DNA of 64,000 bases, from assembly GCA_027488815.1 (NCBI GenBank), contig JAIYAX010000012.1, forward strand, positions 124,001-188,000, written 5' to 3'. The position numbers and the translations under genes are program-made. Position 1 is the stretch's first letter. Each line of letters begins with the position of its first letter. The notes below the pieces were generated by a model that was not told where the DNA came from, searched no databases, and worked only from the letters and a program-made list of their open reading frames with translations. Positions 34,201-42,994 of the stretch are shown here, piece by piece. The DNA comes from Cytophagaceae bacterium. GTDB taxonomy: Bacteria; Bacteroidota; Bacteroidia; Cytophagales; JAIYAX01.

Positions 34201-37200
34201 CTAGTTTTTAGAGTTCTCGATTATTTTTATTTCTTCTTCCGTCAACTTGTAAAGCTGATAAACCAATTGGTCGATTTGGCTTTCTAAATCAGTGGTGTCG
34301 GCTGACGGGTTTTGTTTTTTCATTGAAATAATAATGTTTGTTAATTTCTCAACAGATTCTTTTTGTTCATCTGCTGGCTGAACAATTGGTAGAAGCTCAA
34401 TTTTATATTTCAACCATCTATTTGTTCCCATTCCAGAGCTTGTTGAGATTTCATTAAAATACCATTTAGCAACTTTTGAGTTTAAAATAGACAAGAGATA
34501 TTTCAAATTATTTCCAGTGATAAAGAAGATCGTATTGTTTGCATACATTCCACTATCATCATAAGCGAATTTTTGACTGTCAGATAGTTCTCCCCAAACA
34601 ATCTTTGATTTTTCAAATTCATCATAATAAACACAAGGTCTTAATTCCCACCAATAATCACCTTGGTCATCACGGGCATAAAGTCCTTTGCCTTTACCCT
34701 TTATAGAATCGCCAATTTCTTTTAAATGGCTGTAAATTGATGGATACGAATTACTAAAAAACTTCTCAGGGTTAATGCCACTTATATTTTGTTCATTAGT
34801 CACCCCTTGTTTAATGAGTAAAACCCAAATATCTTTCCAAACATAATTAAACTTTGAAACATCTTTTCCTCTCAGTGCAGGTTTAATAAAGTCAGCATTT
34901 GAACTATCATCAGAAACTAACTGATTTCTCTTTTCAGTAGTCATAAAAAAGGCTTCGTTAAAACCTGTTTTAAGACCATAGTTTATTTGATAGTCTAAAC
35001 CGCAAAGCCTTACCCCTAAACTTTCGATTTTAAATTTCAGTTCTGCTTCCTCCTGATTTCCTATTGTCCATCCATTTTCATTAAGATTATAAATGATTAT
35101 GTTGTTATCAATAAAGTATGATTCTAAGGATTTACTTAAATTAAAATCTGATTTTAATGAGATTGCTTTCAGCTGTGAATTCCATTCAGATTTCTCAACT
35201 TCAATGATAATTGATTCAACGGTAGCATCCTCAAATACTTGAATGTCTTCAATGTTGATAAGTTGCATTGGGTTGGCATTTTCAACTAAAAACTTTCTTA
35301 AAAATTGCCCATATTGAGTTCTTAGCCAAGAGTTAGAAGATATGTAGGTCAGAATACCTTTAGGCTTTAATAACTGGACTCCTTTCTCATAAAACAAACA
35401 ATATATATCGGCAGACTTTGAATAGGTTAGATAGCCTGCATTTTCAAAATAAGAACTTTGTTCTTTAATCTTTGACATTGAAAAATAAGGCGGATTTCCA
35501 ATCACCACATCAAATCCCACAAAATCGCCAGCATCATTTAACACTTCTGGAAACTCAAAGCGCCATTCAAAAGCGTTTTCAAAAATTTTGTTGGCTTTTA
35601 TTTCTTCTATTTTAGCATTTAATTCTTCAATTTCATTCTCCAACTTTTGCTGTTCAGCCTTTCTTTTCTTTTCTAATTTTTTATCGGTTTCGTTGTAAGG
35701 AGCTTCTGGTTCAAAAAGGTATGTACCAGTAAATCTATGATATAACTCACTAGCTAACTTGTCTAGTCGTTTTTTGATAGGATCGTTTCTTCTAATCTCG
35801 AAGGTAAAATTTTGTTTAATCTGGAGAATAAGTCTCTCCATTTCTTTTTTCTCTTCTTTGTTTCTAGCCTCCCGATAGGATTGAACAGCCAGTTTATAAG
35901 TTTCAATTGTCCACTTATTTTTCTGTAAAGCTTGTTTCAGGTCAGCATCAATGGCAAAACGGCTCACTAAAGAGTTTCCGCATTTTATATTGATGTCAAT
36001 GTTTGGAAGTGTTTCTAACACACCCCCTTGCCCCCTCTCAAGAGGGGGAGTTTTGTAATAGGCATTTTTCAAAAGCTCAATCCACAAGCGCAATCGGCAT
36101 ATTTTTACCGAGTTTGAATTGATGTCCACACCAAAAAGACAGTTTTCAATAATGGTTTGCTTTTCGTGAAAAAGCGTTTCTTGTATTCGCTGGCTTTCTC
36201 TGTTGCTTGGATTGTATTCAAAAAGTTCTCCTTCTTCGTCTGTTACAATCAGCTCATCATTTACCACTTCCACCTGATATTCTTTCAATCGTTTGCCTTC
36301 TCGGTCTTGCAGAATTTTCAAGTCGTTTTTAACGGCTATCATTTCATTGAGTGCCGAAACCAAGAAGTGCCCTGAACCAACGGCAGGGTCGCAAATTTTG
36401 ATGCTGTTTACAATTTTGTTGGCTTCCTTACGGTCTTCAATTTTGTCGTAAAGTTCTTCAAGTGTTGTGCAGCTCCATTTTTTAGTTTCGTTGAATTTCT
36501 GCACAACCGCTTTGCGAATGGTTTCACGGCACATATACATGGTGATAAAACCCGGAGTGAAAAACGAACCGTCTTTATAACCGTTTATTTTCTCGAAAAT
36601 CAAACCGAGAACCGAGGCGTTAATCAGCGTTTTGTTGTCTTCCTGAATGTCTTCCCCGCCTTCTGCTCCAAAATCGTAAGCTTCTAAAAACTCAAACAAG
36701 TATTGAAGTGTGGAAAGGTTACCTGATCTTTTTTTGCCTTGCTGGTCTTTCAGTACTGTTTGCGAAAAAATCGGAATGGTTTTATCGTCTTTCAGGTTGC
36801 TAATAAACAAGGCGACCTGCTCTAATTCTGTTGGCTCGAAAAGCGAAGAATTAAGGTATGGGACTTTCTCAAAAGCTTTTTTTACATCTTCGTTTCGCTC
36901 ATCATACTTTCGTGCCAATACCTGAAAAAACAAGCTGTTCAGGTCGTCATAGCTTTGGATTTTATCAAGGTTGAGAAATTTATATTCTGACACACCTCCA
37001 GCCCCTCTCGAGAGGGAAGTTTTGTGATAGGTGAGGAGTTGGGCTTCCAGCAACTTCAAAAACAAAATCCTGTTGATCCAAGTGATGGAAAGTTCGAGAG
37101 CAACATTAAAAAGTCTTTCTTGTTGGGCGTTACCAAACTGGTTTGGCTTTTCCAACCGGCTAATCTTATCAAGGCTATCAAGCTGAATGATGGCATCTTC

Positions 37201-38091
37201 AAGTATCGTTCCTGTGTGTCGTTCACCTGCTTTGTGTCGTTCAATCAGTTTTTTGCTTCCCTCTTTGGTTTCTGTAAGTCCGATGATGTGCAGCAACTCG
37301 CTGTAAAAGCGTTTGTCAAGACTGTTGCTGTCGTTTGTGAACGGAAGTTTTAAAAGATGCTCAGGTGATAAAAGTTTGAATAATGCAATCAGAGAATTAT
37401 CGTCTGCTTTCTCGGCATTGCGTAATGGTTTTTGAAAGTCCTGAATGTTGAAGTATGTAAATTCAATGTCAGAAGTGATGCTGTCAATAAACGGCTCGGC
37501 AATTTGTTTGTAGAAAAAATCGGTTTTGGTGTCTGCCAAACGTCCTGCTTCAAAGTCGTTGAATTGCTTTACGAGATTTTTGTTTTGTGCAAAAAGTCTG
37601 TCAAACAGGGTAGCGTCAAAAATGAACCATTCGTTGATGTTGGTCGCAACCAAATGCTTTACTTCAAGATTTTTGTGCGTTATTCTTTCTCGTAAATAAT
37701 ACAAAACCAATTCCTGAAAGGCTTTCACATTCAGTTTCGAAATCATTTGCTTTTGGCTATCGCCTTCTGCCAATGATTTTATCATTTCGGATTTGTTAGT
37801 CGGTTTTTTGGCTTCGATAATTACCCCAACTGTTGAGTTTGCGTGGGGCCCGTTGTGAATAACTAGGTCGTTTCGCCCTTTGGTATTTATAAAATGGTTT
37901 TGCTTGTAATAAGTATCTTTAAGAAAGTCAGAAACTAAGTTTTTATGGAACTCTTCGCTTTCTGTGTCATTTGTCCTGTCGAGTAAAGTAATCAGATGGG
38001 TCTTGAAACCTTCAATTTCTATCCTGTTCGGTTTTACTTTTAAAAAAGCTTTGTTTAGTGCCTTTCTTGGTTTCAATACTCTGCAAATCAT
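34201..38091 (-). CDS. Type IIG-like restriction-modification enzyme (Eco57I-type methylase with nuclease domain)
   Basis: A 1296-residue protein. The N-terminus (about 20-150) contains a PD-(D/E)xK-like nuclease: NDLVIHNG followed by VIIEAKKP. The adenine-methylase core has motif I in DPAVGSGHFLVSAL (about residue 560) and motif IV in GNPPYFSM (about 860). The C-terminal third resembles the TaqI-type target-recognition domain. One polypeptide therefore both modifies and cuts DNA. Two in-frame palindromic insertions are present (see repeats), encoding TPPLERGQGGVL and TSLSRGAGGVS. It heads a tight - strand operon with the mini-gene and Mrr. The target sequence is unknown. Confidence 0.9.
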   Translation of the reverse strand: MICRVLKPRKALNKAFLKVKPNRIEIEGFKTHLITLLDRTNDTESEEFHKNLVSDFLKDTYYKQNHFINTKGRNDLVIHNGPHANSTVGVIIEAKKPTNKSEMIKSLAEGDSQKQMISKLNVKAFQELVLYYLRERITHKNLEVKHLVATNINEWFIFDATLFDRLFAQNKNLVKQFNDFEAGRLADTKTDFFYKQIAEPFIDSITSDIEFTYFNIQDFQKPLRNAEKADDNSLIALFKLLSPEHLLKLPFTNDSNSLDKRFYSELLHIIGLTETKEGSKKLIERHKAGERHTGTILEDAIIQLDSLDKISRLEKPNQFGNAQQERLFNVALELSITWINRILFLKLLEAQLLTYHKTSLSRGAGGVSEYKFLNLDKIQSYDDLNSLFFQVLARKYDERNEDVKKAFEKVPYLNSSLFEPTELEQVALFISNLKDDKTIPIFSQTVLKDQQGKKRSGNLSTLQYLFEFLEAYDFGAEGGEDIQEDNKTLINASVLGLIFEKINGYKDGSFFTPGFITMYMCRETIRKAVVQKFNETKKWSCTTLEELYDKIEDRKEANKIVNSIKICDPAVGSGHFLVSALNEMIAVKNDLKILQDREGKRLKEYQVEVVNDELIVTDEEGELFEYNPSNRESQRIQETLFHEKQTIIENCLFGVDINSNSVKICRLRLWIELLKNAYYKTPPLERGQGGVLETLPNIDINIKCGNSLVSRFAIDADLKQALQKNKWTIETYKLAVQSYREARNKEEKKEMERLILQIKQNFTFEIRRNDPIKKRLDKLASELYHRFTGTYLFEPEAPYNETDKKLEKKRKAEQQKLENEIEELNAKIEEIKANKIFENAFEWRFEFPEVLNDAGDFVGFDVVIGNPPYFSMSKIKEQSSYFENAGYLTYSKSADIYCLFYEKGVQLLKPKGILTYISSNSWLRTQYGQFLRKFLVENANPMQLINIEDIQVFEDATVESIIIEVEKSEWNSQLKAISLKSDFNLSKSLESYFIDNNIIIYNLNENGWTIGNQEEAELKFKIESLGVRLCGLDYQINYGLKTGFNEAFFMTTEKRNQLVSDDSSNADFIKPALRGKDVSKFNYVWKDIWVLLIKQGVTNEQNISGINPEKFFSNSYPSIYSHLKEIGDSIKGKGKGLYARDDQGDYWWELRPCVYYDEFEKSKIVWGELSDSQKFAYDDSGMYANNTIFFITGNNLKYLLSILNSKVAKWYFNEISTSSGMGTNRWLKYKIELLPIVQPADEQKESVEKLTNIIISMKKQNPSADTTDLESQIDQLVYQLYKLTEEEIKIIENSKN
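36019..36062. repeat. In-frame palindromic element, copy 1
   Basis: A GC-rich palindrome (ccccctct/agaggggg, 36031-36048) with flanks acaccccctt and gttttgtaatagg lies inside the methylase reading frame and encodes YKTPPLERGQGGVL. It matches copy 2 near 37010 over about 40 bases in the same orientation. Confidence 0.8.
36990..37031. repeat. In-frame palindromic element, copy 2
   Basis: Same element as at 36019, with palindrome ccctctcgagaggg and flanks cacacctcca and gttttgtgatagg. It encodes YHKTSLSRGAGGVS in the methylase. The copies differ at several bases, so insertion was not very recent. Confidence 0.8.
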
Positions 38092-38250
38092 CGAACTCTA
38101 GGATATTCAATTTAGATCGGTTAAGATAAGATTTTCATTTGAGTTATTGATAACCCTGTGAATGCTCTATCCAAATTCTTCCACCATGTGATAAAAATAT
38201 GGTTAATTCAGCCTATTTGCCATAAATTATTGATGCAATAGATGATGTAG

Positions 38251-38730
38251 CTATTCTTTTTTCAACCTATTCACCTTCCACACAAACCAGCCGACCGGTA
38301 CTAAAATCAATACAAGAAGTACAGGAAGGATGAACGGCTTGGGTACCAGGTCAATGCCTTTGGCGGTGCTAATGATATGCAGGGTAGCAAAGCTGAAAAT
38401 GCCACTCACGATAAAGGACAAGTAAAGCAACAGCTTGCGGGCAAGAGCTCCGATCTTTTCAGCGGCAGCCTCAGTTTCTGGCTCTTTCAAGGTAAAAAAA
38501 GTGCTTCCCGAAGCGATCACGCCCAAAAGGATGCTGATGAAAAAGGTCAACATCGGGAACATCCACAAAGTAGACGGACTCCCATACCCATCCGCTTTCC
38601 CTGATGCATTAAAGTGGGTAGGAATCTGTTCAGGTAAATCAGATAGGTTCAGCAATATAAAAAGCACCTGAAATAAAATATGACCCAGACCGATAAAGCC
38701 AATCCATTGGGAGTAGGGGTTATTACTCAT
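38251..38730 (-). CDS. DUF1648 domain membrane protein
   Basis: About 159 residues from the ATG at 38730 (MSNNPYSQW); an upstream in-frame start at 38790 is less likely because it overlaps the terminator of the preceding gene. Four hydrophobic segments are visible. The first is followed by LSDLPEQIPTHFNASGKADGYGS, the DUF1648 signature of SdpI-like immunity or transport proteins. The function is unknown. It lies just outside the restriction island. Confidence 0.82.
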   Translation of the reverse strand: MSNNPYSQWIGFIGLGHILFQVLFILLNLSDLPEQIPTHFNASGKADGYGSPSTLWMFPMLTFFISILLGVIASGSTFFTLKEPETEAAAEKIGALARKLLLYLSFIVSGIFSFATLHIISTAKGIDLVPKPFILPVLLVLILVPVGWFVWKVNRLKKE

Positions 38731-38784
38731 GGTTCCTGGTAAATCAAGGATGAAACTTAAAGATAAGTAGAACTTACACATGTA

Positions 38785-38808
38785 AAACAAAAGGGGCCTA
38801 AGCCCCTG
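38785..38808 (-). terminator. Terminator of the acidic protein gene
   Basis: On the - strand, caggggcttaggcccctttt forms a stem aggggc/gcccct with a four-base loop and a T-rich tail, just after the stop codon at 38811. Confidence 0.75.
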
Positions 38809-38810
38809 AA

Positions 38811-39110
38811 TTACATCTCGTCTTCAAAATCTTCGTTATCCTCCGCTTCGTCCTGCTCCTCATCAAAATCTTCCATTTCTTCAAAGGGCTCATCGAGGTC
38901 ATCGTCATCAAATCCTAGTTCGTCTTTGTCGAGCTCTTCAAACTCTTCATCAAAATCTTCAAGAGGATCGTCATCAAGGTCATCATCAAACTCATCGTCC
39001 TCGCCTGCAATATCATCTTCATCTTCCCAACTGTCTCGTACTGTCACTCCATCGTTAGAAAGTAAGAGCTGTGGCAATTCCTGAAAGGGTTCAATCTCAA
39101 GGGTTCTCAT
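38811..39110 (-). CDS. Small, extremely acidic protein
   Basis: A 99-residue protein. The first 25 residues are ordinary (MRTLEIEPFQELPQLLLSND), then residues about 29-99 are almost entirely Asp and Glu with spaced Phe, Leu and Met (FDDDLDDDPLEDFDEEFEEL). No signal peptide or named domain is seen. The hydrophobic residues at regular spacing suggest it is not simply disordered filler. Possible roles include a chaperone-like or DNA-mimic partner, but nothing in the sequence decides this. It is divergent from the Fur gene and has its own terminator. Confidence 0.75.
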   Translation of the reverse strand: MRTLEIEPFQELPQLLLSNDGVTVRDSWEDEDDIAGEDDEFDDDLDDDPLEDFDEEFEELDKDELGFDDDDLDEPFEEMEDFDEEQDEAEDNEDFEDEM

Positions 39111-39268
39111 AGGGTGAATCTACGATGTAAATATAAGTGTAGGGCATACATGCCTGTCAAGGGCAAAATCAATTTTTTTCGATGGGGTCTAGAGGTAGTT
39201 TGGAACATGAATTTGAGCGCATGCAATGTAGTTTATGCTAAATTTACCCCTTAGCCACAGCTGTTTCT

Positions 39269-39682
39269 ATGAATGCTCCACAACTGCTCAAAGAATTTGA
39301 TCTGCGCAACACCCAATCCAGGCTGGAGATTCTTCAGGCCTTTGAAGATGAGCACAAGGCACTTTCTCAGGCAGAAATTGAAGGCCATCTGACAGGGCAG
39401 TTTGACAGGGTTACCGTTTATCGAACTCTGAGAACATTTTTACACAAAGGCATTCTTCATAAAGTACTCGATGATGAGGGTACACCCAAGTATGCCCTGT
39501 GCGGTGATCATTGCATTCAGGAAACCCATCGTCATGAGCATGTCCATTTCAAGTGTGTCAAATGTGGAAATACTACTTGCTTGGAGCAAGTCATGATACC
39601 GGGTGTGGTGCTTCCTGCCAAATACAGTATTCAGGAAATGAATCTCCTCATCCAAGGTGTTTGTGGAGTATGTCATGATTAA
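39269..39682 (+). CDS. Fur family transcriptional regulator
   Basis: A 137-residue metalloregulator. The winged helix spans residues 1-80 (LRNTQSRLEILQAFEDE, RVTVYRTLRTFLHKGI). The metal-binding part has the His cluster HRHEHVHFKCVKCGNTTCL and a second zinc pair CGVCHD at the end, so two CxxC pairs form the structural zinc site. The short C-terminal domain and His pattern fit a Zur- or PerR-like member as well as Fur; the metal cannot be assigned. Confidence 0.92.
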   Translation: MNAPQLLKEFDLRNTQSRLEILQAFEDEHKALSQAEIEGHLTGQFDRVTVYRTLRTFLHKGILHKVLDDEGTPKYALCGDHCIQETHRHEHVHFKCVKCGNTTCLEQVMIPGVVLPAKYSIQEMNLLIQGVCGVCHD

Positions 39683-39721
39683 AGTAAGCCTTTCTAAATT
39701 CAGTTAAAACATTCAACCTCG

Positions 39722-41752
39722 ATGAAAAAGATAGCGTTTCCTCAATTGTTGCTTCTTGTTTTTTGCATCTCAGCAAATGCCCAACAACCCATTACGGCAG
39801 AGTGGCTCTGGAGTCTGGGCCGTATCTCCGACCCTCAGGTAAGCCCTGACGGAAAAAACGTTTTGTATGGAGTTACCTACTATGATTTGAAGGAGAACAA
39901 AGGAAACCGTGATTTGTATGTGATGGCGTTGGAAAGTACTGTTCAAACCCGCATTACCCAAACTCCTTTTTCAGAAAACAATGCAAGATGGAGACCTGAT
40001 GGCCAATGGATTGGCTTTCTATCAGCAGAAAGTGGCAGCTTACAAATATGGGAAATGAAGCCTGATGGTAGTGCCAAACGTCAAATCAGCAACATTCCCG
40101 GTGGGGTAGAGGGCTTTAGCTATTCACCTGATGGCAAGTCGATCGCATGGGCTTCTTCTGTGAAGCTGGACCAGACCTTGGCTGAGAAGTATCCGGATCT
40201 GCCAAAAGCGAATGCTTTTCTGACGGATCAACTCATGTACAGACACTGGGATAGCTGGCATGATTACAGTTACCACCACTTTTTCTTTGCACCCTATCAG
40301 GAGGGCGTGAGCATCAGTGCAGGCAAGGATTTGCTCGAGGGCGAGAGGTTCCATAGCCCGCTGATGCCTATGGGAGGCATGGAAGACATGACCTGGAGCA
40401 GCGATGGCAAATCAATAGTTTACAGTTGTAAGAAAAAATCAGGCATTGCTTACGCAGTTTCAACGAATACAGACCTTTATCGCTATGAGCTGAGCACCGG
40501 AAAGACCCAAAACTTGACGGAAGGGATGATGGGCTATGACATGCTACCCGGCTTTTCACCTGATGGCCGGTATTTGTCCTGGCTAAGCATGGCACGAGAC
40601 GGATTTGAGGCAGACAAGGAAGTGCTGTATATCAAAGAGATGTCCACAGGTAAAAACATCGCCTTAAGTGCAGCATTTGACGAAGGAGTTCAGAATTACT
40701 CCTGGAGTAAAGACAGTAAGAGCCTGTACTTCACGAGTTATCAGAAAGGAACCAAGCAAGTCTTCTCCATCCAACTTGCTGATCAGAAAGTAAGGTTGAT
40801 CAGCAACGGGGATCATGACATTAATGAAGTACTCGTAGCAGGAAATAAATTGGTAGGCACCCGCAACACCATGATACAGCCGGCGGAGTTGGTGCAAATC
40901 GACCCTAAAACCGGTGTCTGGAGCCCTTTGACAAAAATAAATCAGGAGGCTGTCGCTAAAGTTAAATGGCCTACGGTGGAGAAACGAATGGTTAAAACGA
41001 CCGATGGAAAGGACATGATCACCTGGCTGATCCTTCCGACAGATATGGACCGCAACCGCAAGCACCCTGCCTTACTTTATTGTCAGGGCGGCCCGCAAAG
41101 TGCTGTCAGTCAGTTTTTCAGCTATCGCTGGAATTTTGCCTTGATGGCTTCCCAAGGCTATGTGGTGGTGGCACCCAACCGCAGAGGCCTGCCGGGCTTT
41201 GGCAGAGAATGGAATGATGCCATTAGCGGTGACTGGGGAGGGCAGGCTATTCGGGACTATCTCTCAGCGATCGATGCGGCTGCAAAGGAGCCGTTTGTCA
41301 ACAAAGAGAAATTGGGTGCTGTTGGTGCAAGCTACGGGGGCTATTCGGTGTATCAGCTGGCAGGTGTTCATGAAAAGCGATTTAAAGCATTGGTCGCCCA
41401 CTGTGGTTTATACAATCTGGAAAGTTGGTATGGTTCAACCGAAGAGCTGTTTTTCGCCAACTGGGACATGAAAGGTGCACCCTGGGATCAGCCAAGGCCT
41501 GTCAGCTACGACCGCTTTTCACCCCATCTTTTTGCTCGCAATTGGGACAGCCCCATTCTGGTTATTCATGGAGAAAAGGATTTCAGGGTTCCGATCACAC
41601 AGGGAATGGAGGCCTTTCAAGCGGCTCAAGTGCGAAATATTCCTTCCCGTTTCCTCTATTTCCCTGAAGAAGGGCATTGGGTGATGAAGCCACAAAATTC
41701 CGTTCTATGGAACCGGGTGTTTTTTGAATGGCTCGATCAGTGGTTGAAATAA
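39722..41752 (+). CDS. S9 family peptidase (dipeptidyl/acylaminoacyl-peptidase type)
   Basis: A 676-residue secreted peptidase with a signal peptide (LLVFCISANAQ). Residues about 25-410 form a WD40-like beta propeller (ISDPQVSPDGKNVLYGVTYYD, ARWRPDGQWIGFLSAES). The catalytic alpha/beta-hydrolase domain holds GASYGGYS with the nucleophile Ser, Asp in HGEKDFRVP and His in EEGHWV. It probably trims peptides in the periplasm. It starts 39 bases after the Fur gene and may share its transcript. Confidence 0.93.
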   Translation: MKKIAFPQLLLLVFCISANAQQPITAEWLWSLGRISDPQVSPDGKNVLYGVTYYDLKENKGNRDLYVMALESTVQTRITQTPFSENNARWRPDGQWIGFLSAESGSLQIWEMKPDGSAKRQISNIPGGVEGFSYSPDGKSIAWASSVKLDQTLAEKYPDLPKANAFLTDQLMYRHWDSWHDYSYHHFFFAPYQEGVSISAGKDLLEGERFHSPLMPMGGMEDMTWSSDGKSIVYSCKKKSGIAYAVSTNTDLYRYELSTGKTQNLTEGMMGYDMLPGFSPDGRYLSWLSMARDGFEADKEVLYIKEMSTGKNIALSAAFDEGVQNYSWSKDSKSLYFTSYQKGTKQVFSIQLADQKVRLISNGDHDINEVLVAGNKLVGTRNTMIQPAELVQIDPKTGVWSPLTKINQEAVAKVKWPTVEKRMVKTTDGKDMITWLILPTDMDRNRKHPALLYCQGGPQSAVSQFFSYRWNFALMASQGYVVVAPNRRGLPGFGREWNDAISGDWGGQAIRDYLSAIDAAAKEPFVNKEKLGAVGASYGGYSVYQLAGVHEKRFKALVAHCGLYNLESWYGSTEELFFANWDMKGAPWDQPRPVSYDRFSPHLFARNWDSPILVIHGEKDFRVPITQGMEAFQAAQVRNIPSRFLYFPEEGHWVMKPQNSVLWNRVFFEWLDQWLK

Positions 41753-41760
41753 TTCAGGCC

Positions 41761-41796
41761 AAAAAAAGGGAGCAGATGTGAACTGCTCCTTTCTTT
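41761..41796. terminator. Terminator between convergent genes
   Basis: A-run, stem ggagcag/ctgctcc with loop atgtgaa, then a T-rich run. It can serve both the S9 peptidase gene (+) and the gene at 41816 (-). Confidence 0.75.
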
Positions 41797-41815
41797 TGAT
41801 AATTGATTCAGGAAA

Positions 41816-42370
41816 TTAAATCAGGTTATCGATGAAATAGCTTTTCACTTTCTCCTCCAGGCCATAAGGAGACTCAGTTACATCATGGTAGATCTTTCCT
41901 CCCGGGCCATAGAGAGTGATGTTGCGGATTTTGGATTCACGCAATTGATTCACCTGACCTTCAGTAAGTTTATAAACCACCACATAGTTGTGCTTTCCAA
42001 AGATGGGGTGTTCGATCAGCTTACCACAGTTTTTCTTTTCGAGGCTGAGTTCTACCAGGTTTCCGTTTTCCAGCCTGATGCCCAATGAAGCCTTTTTACC
42101 CGGGACACATCCTATTTCGGTATGGGTTTTTACCACTAGCTCGATGTATCGTTCTTCGCCAAGATCCATCACATCGACACTGAGTTTTTCATGATGGTCA
42201 CGCAGATGAATGGGATGGTGATGGTTGTAATGCAATTGCTTATGCTCAACTACATCTTCATCAACAGGGGCAAGCGGGTTTGCCGGAGCCTGGGCTGGTG
42301 CATTTTGTCCTGACACAACAGAAACCGAGAGCAGGCATAAAAAACTTACTAAATAGAGATTCTTGATCAT
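41816..42370 (-). CDS. Hypothetical exported protein
   Basis: A 184-residue protein with a signal peptide (YLVSFLCLLSVSVVSG) and a Pro/Ala linker. An unusual His-rich patch (HKQLHYNHHHPIHLRDHHEK) lies at residues about 43-62 and could bind metal. The rest is mixed beta (YIELVVKTHTEIGCVPGKKASLGI, HNYVVVYKLTEGQVNQLRES). Two cysteines might form a disulfide. I recognise no family. Confidence 0.72.
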   Translation of the reverse strand: MIKNLYLVSFLCLLSVSVVSGQNAPAQAPANPLAPVDEDVVEHKQLHYNHHHPIHLRDHHEKLSVDVMDLGEERYIELVVKTHTEIGCVPGKKASLGIRLENGNLVELSLEKKNCGKLIEHPIFGKHNYVVVYKLTEGQVNQLRESKIRNITLYGPGGKIYHDVTESPYGLEEKVKSYFIDNLI

Positions 42371-42475
42371 GGGTTTTGCTCGTTACTTGAATGAACTGTT
42401 TTGAATTCAGATCACAAGGTAATGATTTCTACAGGAGTGAAAAAAACAGCACCTTTGTCTATGGCCCTTTCCCTA

Positions 42476-42994
42476 ATGCTGAAACAGAGAAATTTGTTTT
42501 TACGGAGCTTATGCATTTTGGTGCTGGCATTCACCCTTAGCCAGGCTTCATGCCAGCAAAAGAAAGCGATCACAAACGCTGCACCTCAGGAAAAATCAAG
42601 CCCCTACATCTTAAAAGCCTACAAGGAGCCGGTTGGCGGAAATGAATATTGGTTTTTTAGTATTGAGAACAATTCCAGCCAGACCCTCACTTTGTATCAT
42701 CCTTATGAGATACTCTTAATACCGGAAGGCAAAGAAAGGCCGGTTTCCATTCGGGATTGCCCTTGCAACGCCCCTTGTGCCCGTCGACCAGAAACCATGA
42801 GCCTTGAAGCAGGGCAAACGCACCGGGTAGGTTGGGACAGAATGCAGACCACATGCGCCCCAGTGGAGAACAACTCAGAGCTAAATACGATCAGAAGCTA
42901 TGTGCAAAAAGGTAAATATCAGATCGTTTGGCTATTGCAATTTCCAGACTCAGCTGACCATACCCGCCTGAGCCATGAATTCTGGCTTGACTAA
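42476..42994 (+). CDS. Hypothetical lipoprotein
   Basis: About 172 residues from the ATG at 42476, chosen because it directly precedes the lipoprotein signal ([15 protein letters not shown]); an ATG at 42422 and a TTG at 42401 are also in frame. The mature protein is a small beta-rich domain ([28 protein letters not shown]) with a Cys-rich loop ([13 protein letters not shown]). No family is recognised. Its last four bases overlap the end of the convergent kbl gene. Confidence 0.7.
   Translation: MLKQRNLFLRSLCILVLAFTLSQASCQQKKAITNAAPQEKSSPYILKAYKEPVGGNEYWFFSIENNSSQTLTLYHPYEILLIPEGKERPVSIRDCPCNAPCARRPETMSLEAGQTHRVGWDRMQTTCAPVENNSELNTIRSYVQKGKYQIVWLLQFPDSADHTRLSHEFWLD

Noticed and set aside
36019-37031. 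The two palindromic elements as a CRISPR-like array
   Set aside because: Only two copies about 970 bases apart, inside a coding sequence and without spacers.
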